From Xanthobacteraceae bacterium (GTDB lineage: Bacteria; Pseudomonadota; Alphaproteobacteria; Rhizobiales; Xanthobacteraceae): 5,076 nucleotides of DNA. Shown here piece after piece: positions 1 through 5,076 of the stretch (positions within the stretch are counted from its first letter, which is position 1; every line of letters begins with the position of its first letter). The stretch is from assembly GCA_030036975.1 (NCBI GenBank), contig JASHSE010000468.1, positions 1 to 5,076 on the forward strand, written 5' to 3'. The notes beneath the pieces are model-generated. The model was not told where the DNA came from. It saw only the letters and a program-made list of their open reading frames with translations, and ran no database searches. Made by a program: the position numbers and the translations under genes.

Positions 1-1225
1 AAAGCGGGGACTGATGGCTGCCCTTGGCGTATTCGACCGGCCCGCTGCAAAGGGTTGCGCCGGACGTGGTGGTGATTTCCACCGCGTCGGCGGGGGCGAA
101 GGCGGAGCCAGGCATGGTTGCGTCCGTGGTCGTGAACGAGACGCGCGGGAAGATCGCCTGCACGTCGGGGCGCCGCACGAACGCGTCGGTCAGTTCCGCA
201 AGCCCGACTTTACGCGCCACCAGCGCGGCGGCCATGGCGAACTGCATGGAGAATTTTGCTTCGAGGCCGGTCTGCGGCCGGGCGTTGCGCAACATGACGA
301 GCTGCGTCTTGCCGGTCGAGACATGAATGCGTTCGACCTTGTCGGGCGACAGATCGTAGCGCTCGACCAGGCCGAGCGCCGCGTCGATCGAGCGATGCGT
401 CGCGTAGCAGATCGGGTAGCGTTTGATGTTGAGGCCTTCGCCCACGATATGCCACTGTTTGCGCGCGGCGTCGAACGGCCGGTCACGCTCGGTCTTGCCG
501 TCCGGCGACAGCGCTGCCAGCAGCCCGGACGGATGTTCCAGTGCATCGAGTGAAGCGGTCAGCCCGGCCTGCGCCAGCCGCGCCGCAATTGCTCCGGATT
601 GCGCAGCGCGGCCGACCTGAAAGGATTTTGTCATCGTTCCGAAATTGGCGACGAGGCCGGATGCCATCGACGCCGCGATCGCCATCGCAGTTGCGGCGCC
701 GCGCTCATCGAGGCCGCGCAGCTTGGCGCACGCGGCGGCGGCCGCGATGGTGCCGAGCACGGCGCTCGGATGCCAACCTTTGCGATGCAGCGGTGTCGGC
801 TCGCGCGCCAAGAGTTCCGCCCAGACTTCGAAGCCGGCGACGTAAGCCGTGAGCATCTCAGCGCCGCTCGAACCGCTGGCTTCGCCTTGGGCGAAAATCG
901 CCGGCGCCAGCACGGCGCTCGGGTGGCCGTCGAGACTGACGTCGTCGTAATCGAGCACGTGGGCGGCAACGCCGTTGACCAAGGCGGCGCCTTCGACGCT
1001 GCGCCGCGCGCCTGACGGGATAAGCGAGGCTGCCGCCGCTCCGGCAGCGGCGCCGCTGCCCAGTTCGCGATCGACCAGCGCAATTTCCGGATCGCGCGCG
1101 CCTGCGACCAGAACCCCGAAACAATCGGCAATGCCGGTGCGTGCGATGGCGCTCCCCTCCGCTGGAATTTGCCGTAAGGCAAGATCGGCGACGAAACGGC
1201 CGAGTCCAAAGGTCAGCGAACTCAT
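1..1225 (-). CDS. MmgE/PrpD family protein (2-methylcitrate dehydratase / cis-aconitate decarboxylase-like), C-terminus cut by window edge
   Basis: This reading frame stays open for 408 codons to the left edge of the window. The translation carries the MmgE/PrpD hallmarks in order: NGVAAHVLDYDD (residues 84-95), HPSAVLAPA (101-109), GWHPSAVLGTIAAAAA (150-165), GTMTKSFQVGRAAQSG (196-211), KRYPICYATH (268-277) and EAKFSMQFAMA (322-332). Family members dehydrate or decarboxylate small di- and tricarboxylic acids in the cytoplasm. The aspartates of DYDD, His101, His152, Lys200 and His277 fall where the family keeps its active-site residues, so the protein looks catalytically intact. Members usually have about 450 residues, so roughly 40-50 are missing. 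The start ATG (1225-1223) has AGGAG (1231-1235) five bases upstream. An in-frame ATG at 1279 exists but lacks such a site. No prpB or prpC neighbour is visible, so the substrate is unknown. It is divergent from the DUF892 gene. The family call is secure; the exact reaction is not. Confidence 0.93.
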   Translation of the reverse strand, partial: MSSLTFGLGRFVADLALRQIPAEGSAIARTGIADCFGVLVAGARDPEIALVDRELGSGAAAGAAAASLIPSGARRSVEGAALVNGVAAHVLDYDDVSLDGHPSAVLAPAIFAQGEASGSSGAEMLTAYVAGFEVWAELLAREPTPLHRKGWHPSAVLGTIAAAAACAKLRGLDERGAATAMAIAASMASGLVANFGTMTKSFQVGRAAQSGAIAARLAQAGLTASLDALEHPSGLLAALSPDGKTERDRPFDAARKQWHIVGEGLNIKRYPICYATHRSIDAALGLVERYDLSPDKVERIHVSTGKTQLVMLRNARPQTGLEAKFSMQFAMAAALVARKVGLAELTDAFVRRPDVQAIFPRVSFTTTDATMPGSAFAPADAVEITTTSGATLCSGPVEYAKGSHQSPL

Positions 1226-1392
1226 GGCATCTCCTGTCGGGCCGCGCGCTGCCGTGCGAGCAAAACCCGGCGCCAGCATGGTGACTTCGCCGACGCCGTC
1301 AAGGTGCTGCAACGTTCCGGCCGATGTCGGTGCTGGCGGACGCGGCCTTGCTCTACGCCGACCGATTGACGGGCGCTCGCACCGGTCCGCTC

Positions 1393-1418
1393 GGAACCCC
1401 TTGAGCGTTTCGCACGTT
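1393..1418 (+). promoter_or_regulatory. Sigma-EcfG (general stress) type promoter upstream of the DUF892 gene
   Basis: GGAAC (1393-1397) and CGTT (1415-1418) are separated by 17 bases. This matches the published EcfG consensus of alphaproteobacteria, GGAAC-N16/17-CGTT. The -10 element ends 63 bases before the ATG of the DUF892/YciF gene, which leaves a plausible 5' leader. DUF892 proteins are typical stress proteins, which fits. The call rests on motif, spacing, orientation and the kind of gene downstream; transcription is not shown. Confidence 0.72.
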
Positions 1419-1481
1419 GCAATCGAGAGTCGGGCTCGCGGAACACCTGGCGTTCCACACAGAAAGAATGAAGGATCGAAC

Positions 1482-1985
1482 ATGGGACTCTTCTCTAAGG
1501 ACATCAAAAACATGGACGACCTGTTCGTGCACACCTTGCGCGACATCTACTATGCCGAAAAGCAGATCGTGAAAGCGCTGCCGGAAATGATCGAGAAATC
1601 GACCGACCCGCAGCTCAAGCAGGGCTTCCAGACCCATCTGCGCGAGACCGAGAACCACGTGAAGCGGCTCGAGCAGGTCTTCCAAATGGCCGGTAAGCAG
1701 CCGCAGGGCGTGGATTGCCCGGCGATCGACGGCATCATCGAAGAGGCGCAGGATGTCGCCGGCGAGGTGGAACAGAAACCGGTCCTCGACGCCGCCCTCA
1801 TCGCCGCAGCGCAGGCGGTAGAGCATTACGAGATCACGCGCTACGGCACCCTGATCTCCTGGGCCAACCAGCTTGGCCGCAACGACTGCGTGCGGCTGTT
1901 GCAGCAAAATCTCGACGAGGAAAAGGCGACCGACAGGAAGCTGACCGCGATGGCCGAAGCCCAGGTCAACCGCAAGGCGGCCTGA
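1482..1985 (+). CDS. Ferritin-like DUF892 (YciE/YciF) family stress protein
   Basis: The product has 167 residues, the normal size for the DUF892/YciF family. These are small cytoplasmic four-helix, ferritin-like proteins that are stress-induced in enterobacteria and common in alphaproteobacterial general stress regulons. Their molecular role is still poorly defined. Family signatures are visible: DLFVHTLRDIYYAEKQIVKALP (start near residue 13), ETENHVKRLEQVF (55-67), QAVEHYEITRYGTL (111-124) and LDEEKATDRKLTAMA (144-158). Glu26, Glu57, Glu114, His115 and Glu147 are candidate metal ligands of a ferritin-like site. This is inferred from their position in the helices. There is no signal peptide or membrane segment. 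The start ATG at 1482 has AAGGA (1471-1475) six bases upstream. The frame is open far upstream, but that part has no family similarity. The gene stands alone between a sigma-EcfG-type promoter and a strong hairpin, so it is probably monocistronic. Confidence 0.95.
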   Translation: MGLFSKDIKNMDDLFVHTLRDIYYAEKQIVKALPEMIEKSTDPQLKQGFQTHLRETENHVKRLEQVFQMAGKQPQGVDCPAIDGIIEEAQDVAGEVEQKPVLDAALIAAAQAVEHYEITRYGTLISWANQLGRNDCVRLLQQNLDEEKATDRKLTAMAEAQVNRKAA

Positions 1986-1994
1986 AACAGCGAG

Positions 1995-2021
1995 GCGGCC
2001 TTCGCTGCCGGCGAAGGCCGC
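1995..2021 (+). terminator. Perfect 11-bp hairpin after the DUF892 gene, probable terminator
   Basis: GCGGCCTTCGC (1995-2005) and its exact reverse complement (2011-2021) flank a five-base loop, TGCCG. The stem begins nine bases after the TGA of the DUF892 gene. The bases that follow (TACCACCTTGTTCC) hold only short T runs, so classical intrinsic termination would be weak. The stem may instead mainly protect the 3' end of the transcript. Confidence 0.6.
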
Positions 2022-2123
2022 TACCACCTTGTTCCTGCGCGGGAACGATGACAGACATGATGCTGGTCGCTCCCGCAAAAGACGCAGCGGGTCGCGACCC
2101 CGCGCCGCGCGGGTACGCGCCCC

Positions 2124-2148
2124 GGAACCAAAGCGTTCCGCGGGCGTT
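2124..2148 (+). promoter_or_regulatory. Sigma-EcfG (general stress) type promoter upstream of the HWE histidine kinase
   Basis: GGAAC (2124-2128) and CGTT (2145-2148) are separated by 16 bases, again within the EcfG consensus. The -10 element lies 43 bases before the kinase ATG and ahead of a GGAGGGG sequence (2173-2179). The -35 element is also one arm of an inverted repeat, CGGAAC-N6-GTTCCG (2123-2140). Two such promoters within 760 bases, each properly placed before a gene of a stress-related class, make coincidence less likely. Confidence 0.72.
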
Positions 2149-2191
2149 TCGTTTGCCGGATGCGAGGCGGCCGGAGGGGTGCGCAAGCAAA

Positions 2192-3592
2192 ATGAGTACA
2201 GTCCGTTCGAACTTGGCTGAAGCTGCGGGAGCAGTGGGCGCAGGATTGCCTTACCGCGTGTCAGTCGTGCACGCGCCCACGATCGAGCCGAGCCAAGTGC
2301 TCGATCAGCTGCCGGCGGCGGTCTACATCACCGATGCCGAGGGGAAAATCACCTATTTCAATGAGGCGGCGGCGGTGCTGTGGGGGTGCCGGCCGACGCT
2401 CAACGGCGACCAGTGGTGCGGCTCGTGGCGGCTCTATTGGCCGGACGGCAGGCCGATGCGGCATGACGAATGCCCGATGGCGGTGGCCCTGAAGGAGCAG
2501 CGCATCGTGCGCGGCGGCGAGGCGATCGCCGAGCGGCCGGACGGCACCCGCGTGCCGTTCATGGCGTTTCCCACGCCGCTCTATGATGCGTCCGGCGCCA
2601 TGCTCGGCGCAGTGAACATGCTGGTCGACGTGAGCGAGCGCCAGCGCGGCGAGCGTGTGGCGAACCGGCTCGCATCCATCGTGGAATCGAGCGACGACGC
2701 CATCATCAGCAAGGATCTCAACGGCGTCATCGCCACCTGGAACAAGGCGGCCGAGCGGTTGTTCGGCTATTTTGCCGAGGAAGTCATTGGCAAGCCGATC
2801 ACGATCATCATTCCGCACGATCGGCTGGATGAGGAAACCGGCATCCTGCAGCGCATCCGTCGTGGCGAACGGATCGATCACTTTGAAACCGTGCGGCAGC
2901 GCAAGGACGGCAGCCTGATCAATGTCTCGCTGACGGTTTCGCCGGTGACCGACGAATCCGGCAAGACCATCGGCGCTTCCAAGATCGCCCGCGACATCAG
3001 CGAACAGAAACGGCGCGAGGAGCAGGTCGCGCTGCTCGCCCGGGAGGCGGAGCACCGCACCAAGAATCTGTTGGCGCTGGCGCAAGCCACCGTGCACCTG
3101 ACCCAAGCCGACACGCCGGACGAGCTGAAGGCCGCGATCGATGGCCGCCTGCAGGCCTTGGCCAAAGCGCATACGTTGTTGGCGCAGTCGCGCTGGGCCG
3201 GTGCCGACTTGCAAGTGATGGTGACCGACGAACTGTCGCCTTACATGGGCAACGGAGATGCCCGTGCCGAAATCTCAGGCCCGAGCGTGATGCTCGATCC
3301 GGACGCGGCACAGGCCATGGCGATGGCCCTGCACGAACTGGGCACCAACGCGGCCAAATACGGCGCGCTGTCAACGCCGCAGGGCTGCGTCAGGGTCGAA
3401 TGGCAGCTGCAGTCCGGCAGCCGGCTTCGGTTGCAGTGGATAGAAACGGGCGGTCCGCCGGTGGCGCCGCCGCGGCGGCAAGGCTTCGGCACCCGCGTGA
3501 TGCAGCGCATGGTGTGCGGCCAGTGCAACGGCGACATCGATTTTGGCTGGCGCAAGGAAGGCCTCGTGTGCGTGATCACGCTCGCGGCCTAG
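2192..3592 (+). CDS. Cytoplasmic PAS-PAS-HWE sensor histidine kinase
   Basis: The product has 466 residues and no membrane segment or signal peptide, so it should sense a cytoplasmic signal. A first PAS domain spans about residues 34-150 (VYITDAEGKITYFNEAAA near 44). A second, with its PAC tail, spans about 157-275 (DDAIISKDLNGVIATWNKAA near 168; ARDISEQKRREEQ near 266). The kinase core follows: the H-box EAEHRTKNLLALAQ with phospho-acceptor His288, the N-box ALHELGTNAAKYGALS with the HWE-specific His381 and Asn385, the WxE motif at Trp416-Glu418, and a short G-box, GFGTRV (431-436). All residues that define the HWE subfamily are present, so it should be active. ATG 2192 was chosen because it follows GGAGGGG and the promoter and lies just before PAS1. 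The ribosome-site spacing of 12 bases is rather long, so the start is less certain than the domains. The frame stays open upstream to 1715, across the DUF892 gene in another frame; that extension resembles nothing. There is no response regulator nearby, so it is an orphan kinase. HWE kinases can feed the PhyR general stress pathway; the target here is inferred. Confidence 0.93.
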   Translation: MSTVRSNLAEAAGAVGAGLPYRVSVVHAPTIEPSQVLDQLPAAVYITDAEGKITYFNEAAAVLWGCRPTLNGDQWCGSWRLYWPDGRPMRHDECPMAVALKEQRIVRGGEAIAERPDGTRVPFMAFPTPLYDASGAMLGAVNMLVDVSERQRGERVANRLASIVESSDDAIISKDLNGVIATWNKAAERLFGYFAEEVIGKPITIIIPHDRLDEETGILQRIRRGERIDHFETVRQRKDGSLINVSLTVSPVTDESGKTIGASKIARDISEQKRREEQVALLAREAEHRTKNLLALAQATVHLTQADTPDELKAAIDGRLQALAKAHTLLAQSRWAGADLQVMVTDELSPYMGNGDARAEISGPSVMLDPDAAQAMAMALHELGTNAAKYGALSTPQGCVRVEWQLQSGSRLRLQWIETGGPPVAPPRRQGFGTRVMQRMVCGQCNGDIDFGWRKEGLVCVITLAA

Positions 3593-3594
3593 CG

Positions 3595-3682
3595 GTCAGA
3601 AATCAGAAGTCAGAAGTCAGAAGTCGGGAGTCAGAAGCATCTGATTTCCGACTTCTGATTTCTGGCTTCCGATTTCCGACTT
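3595..3682. repeat. Palindromic heptamer array (6 + 6 units) between convergent genes
   Basis: Six head-to-tail heptamers of the form GTCAGAA (3595-3636: GTCAGAA, ATCAGAA, GTCAGAA, GTCAGAA, GTCGGGA, GTCAGAA) are followed by GCAT and then six inverted heptamers (3641-3682). In the best register, 3595-3634 pairs with 3641-3680: 34 Watson-Crick pairs, four G-U wobbles and two A-C mismatches, with a six-base loop. The array starts three bases after the kinase stop and ends five bases before the cupin stop, so it fills the convergent gap. It could act as a bidirectional terminator or 3'-end stabiliser, but there is no T-tract. It could equally be a dispersed palindromic repeat or a replication-slippage minisatellite. 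Confidence 0.9.
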
Positions 3683-3687
3683 CCGCC

Positions 3688-4242
3688 TCACGGCTTCCAG
3701 CGCTTCTGCCACGCCGGCGGCATCCTGGCATCGATGAGAATGAAGGCGATGCGGCACGGTTTCGTGCCGTTGTTGACCCAAGCGTGATTGGTGCCTTGCT
3801 GCACCAGCACGTCACCCGCCCTGACGTGCACTTCGCTGTCGTCGAGCAGCATGTCGATCTCGCCCTCGAGCACGAGGGCATAGTCGATCGTGCGCGTCCT
3901 ATGGGTGTTGGCGTGCCGCCCATAGCCTTGCGTCGCCGGATCGATGCCCATGGAGACCAGAATCTGGTGATGATCGACGGGCGCCGCACCGCTCGTCACC
4001 GGCGCGAAGTCGACGATGCGAAAAATTGTGCCGTTCGCCGGCGGCGGCACGCCGACTTTGGTCTGCGCGCGATCGGCCGGCGACGTCATGTCGACCGGAA
4101 ATTCGCTCGTCACCCACAACATGGTCATGCCGTTGCCGCCCGGGCTGCGCTGCTTGGCCGGCACGACTGCGTCGAACAGCGCTACCGCCTTGCCCGAAGC
4201 GTCGTGGCCGGTCACGATCCGGCGGGTCGATTTCAATTCCAT
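3688..4242 (-). CDS. Cupin domain-containing protein, function unknown
   Basis: The product has 184 residues. The C-terminal half is a single cupin beta-barrel: HRTRTIDYALVLEGEIDML (114-132), then SEVHVRAGDVLVQQGTNHAW (136-155), then a conserved-looking tail NNGTKPCRIAFILIDAR (157-173). An N-terminal stretch of about 90 residues with WVTSEFPV (43-50) probably packs on the barrel. The protein is small and cytoplasmic, with no signal peptide. The usual cupin metal set is incomplete: the first motif has H114-R-T instead of HxH, and the expected glutamate is replaced near Asp120. In the second motif His153 is kept. It may therefore bind metal weakly or not at all, and no enzymatic role can be assigned. 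The start ATG (4242-4240) has a strong ribosome site, GGGAGGAG (4256-4249), six bases upstream. It lies 64 bases downstream of the TolC gene on the same strand with no clear terminator between, so co-transcription is possible. It converges with the kinase gene. Confidence 0.9.
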   Translation of the reverse strand: MELKSTRRIVTGHDASGKAVALFDAVVPAKQRSPGGNGMTMLWVTSEFPVDMTSPADRAQTKVGVPPPANGTIFRIVDFAPVTSGAAPVDHHQILVSMGIDPATQGYGRHANTHRTRTIDYALVLEGEIDMLLDDSEVHVRAGDVLVQQGTNHAWVNNGTKPCRIAFILIDARMPPAWQKRWKP

Positions 4243-4306
4243 CGTCAGCTCCTCCCGTCAGCCTTCCCGCCGGCGGCCGCGTCGCTTGATCGGCACAGCA
4301 GCGCTC

Positions 4307-5076
4307 TCACTGCCCGCTCGGCGTGCGCAGACCGAACCAACTGTCGCGGACCTGGTGGTAATGCACCTCCGGATCGTAGATCGTCACCGGCAGCTTCAAT
4401 TGCTGGGCCGACAGCCGGCCAACCGCGGAGAGCAGGCTGTACGAAGCGACGACGCGGTCGTGCTGCGCGACGATCAGGCTCTGCCGCGCATTGACCAGAA
4501 CCTGCTCGGCATTGAGCACGTCCTGGGTGGTGCGCTGGCCGGCCAGCGCCTCGTTGCGCACGCCGGTGAGCGCGCGGGCGGCGGCGACGTTTTGACGCTC
4601 GGCGGCTTCGACCTGCGCCTTGGCGGCCTGCAATTGACCCCAGGCCTCTACCACGTTGGCGCGCACTTGGTCGCGCACCTGATCGACGTTAAGGCGCTGC
4701 TGGTCGAGAGTTTCCTTGTCGAGCCGGATCGCCGAATATTCGGCGCCGCCCTGATAGATCGGCACCGACAGGTTGAGCGTCACGGTATTGGTGAACAGTT
4801 TCGGCGTGAGGAACTGTGGATCGCGCTGTTCCTGGAAGCTGTACTGGCCGGTCAGCGATGGCCACAGCGCGCCTTCGGCGATCTTGACCTGCAGCTGCGC
4901 CACGTCGACGCCGTACAGCGCCGCCGTTACCGACGGATTTTGGGCGATTGCGACCGCGACCGCGGCGTTGAGATTGGTCGGCGCGAGATGATCCACCGGC
5001 GCGGCGGCAGCGAGGTTTACCGGCTCGACACCGATGATGCGCCGGTAATTGGCGCGTGTCGTCATTAGCTGGGACT
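4307..5076 (-). CDS. tolC: TolC family outer-membrane channel protein, C-terminal half (N-terminus beyond the window)
   Basis: About 256 codons are visible. The frame has no stop up to the right edge, and the residues before the first visible Met (5065-5063) continue the family pattern, SQLMTTRANYRRIIGVEP. That Met is therefore internal, and the true start and signal peptide lie outside. TolC-type proteins form trimeric outer-membrane and periplasmic tunnels for type I secretion and drug efflux. Numbering from Met5065, the second structural repeat is visible. Helix-forming NLNAAVAVAIAQNPSVTAA (31-49) comes first, then beta-strand segments (LTGQYSF near 71; NTVTLNLSVPIYQGG near 93). A long coiled-coil-like stretch rich in Ala and Gln follows (about 113-205), with ALAGQRTTQDVLNAEQVLVN inside it. 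The end, YDPEVHYHQVRDSWFGLRTP (230-249), resembles the tails of rhizobial TolC proteins. No lipoprotein-type (OprM/NodT) feature can be judged without the N-terminus, so the symbol names the family rather than a proven orthologue. The transporter partners are not in view. Confidence 0.9.
   Translation of the reverse strand, partial: SQLMTTRANYRRIIGVEPVNLAAAAPVDHLAPTNLNAAVAVAIAQNPSVTAALYGVDVAQLQVKIAEGALWPSLTGQYSFQEQRDPQFLTPKLFTNTVTLNLSVPIYQGGAEYSAIRLDKETLDQQRLNVDQVRDQVRANVVEAWGQLQAAKAQVEAAERQNVAAARALTGVRNEALAGQRTTQDVLNAEQVLVNARQSLIVAQHDRVVASYSLLSAVGRLSAQQLKLPVTIYDPEVHYHQVRDSWFGLRTPSGQ

Noticed and set aside
1226..1279. Earlier start (ATG at 1279-1277) for the MmgE/PrpD gene.
   Set aside because: It is in frame, but it has no good ribosome site, and the extra 18 residues do not resemble the family N-terminus. 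The ATG at 1225 has AGGAG at ideal spacing.
1297..1302. Minus-strand TTGACG as a -35 element for the MmgE/PrpD gene.
   Set aside because: At 17 bases the matching -10 would be a poor CATGCT, so there is too little to call a promoter.
1440..1454. Second GGAAC...CGTT pair before the DUF892 gene.
   Set aside because: The spacer is only six bases, far from the 16-17 required for an EcfG promoter.
975..1481. In-frame upstream extension of the DUF892 gene.
   Set aside because: It lies antisense to the start of the MmgE/PrpD gene and over its ribosome site. The protein family begins at the ATG at 1482, which has its own AAGGA site.
1353..2186. Minus-strand open frame of 277 codons opposite the DUF892 gene.
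   Set aside because: It is antisense to a clearly recognised family and shows no family motif. It is explained by GC-rich third positions. The minus-strand frame at 2261-3214 opposite the kinase is the same kind of shadow.
1715..2191. In-frame upstream extension of the kinase by 159 codons.
   Set aside because: It overlaps the DUF892 gene in another frame and runs through the hairpin and the EcfG-type promoter. Its Arg/Pro-rich translation resembles no domain. ATG 2192 has a ribosome site and directly precedes PAS1.
3595..3682. CRISPR array.
   Set aside because: The units are seven bases long, contiguous and without unique spacers, and the second half is inverted. This is a palindromic satellite, not repeat-spacer structure.
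3400..4494. Long plus-strand open frame across the kinase end, the repeat array and the cupin gene.
   Set aside because: It is a high-GC shadow of three real features, and its translation is low-complexity and Arg-rich. A similar case is the plus-strand frame at 4016-5068, which is antisense to cupin and TolC.

Overview
The window is GC-rich and its coding frames have mostly G or C at third codon positions. The gene repertoire points to an alphaproteobacterium of the order Hyphomicrobiales (Rhizobiales), most likely near Bradyrhizobium, Rhodopseudomonas or relatives. The supporting features are an HWE-family histidine kinase, a DUF892/YciF protein, promoters of the sigma-EcfG type, a rhizobial-type TolC C-terminus and an MmgE/PrpD enzyme. 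This placement is inference from gene content; no marker gene is present.

Layout, left to right. Positions 1-1225 (minus strand) hold the first 408 codons of an MmgE/PrpD-family enzyme whose C-terminus runs off the left edge. A 256-base divergent spacer follows, with a sigma-EcfG-type promoter (GGAAC-N17-CGTT) at 1393-1418 facing right. Positions 1482-1985 (plus) encode a 167-residue ferritin-like DUF892/YciF stress protein, closed by a perfect 11-bp hairpin. A second sigma-EcfG-type promoter (GGAAC-N16-CGTT) lies at 2124-2148, directly before a 466-residue cytoplasmic PAS-PAS-HWE histidine kinase (2192-3592, plus). The kinase converges on a minus-strand cupin gene (3688-4242). Nearly the whole 95-base gap between their stop codons is a palindromic array of degenerate heptamers: six units, a tetranucleotide centre, then six inverted units. 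Upstream of the cupin gene on the same strand lies the C-terminal half of a TolC-family outer-membrane channel (4307-5076), whose N-terminus runs off the right edge.

How the parts may work together. The two plus-strand genes look like one small general-stress module: a putative metal-binding ferritin-like effector and a sensor kinase, each with its own promoter of the alphaproteobacterial general stress sigma factor EcfG. HWE and related HisKA_2 kinases are the class known to feed the PhyR-NepR-EcfG partner switch, so an EcfG-driven HWE kinase could close a feedback loop. No PhyR, NepR, EcfG or response regulator gene is in the window. The flanking enzyme, cupin and TolC genes show no clear functional link to this module.

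I found no rRNA, tRNA, CRISPR array, insertion sequence or phage gene. The least ordinary items are the paired stress promoters and the 6+6 heptamer palindrome.
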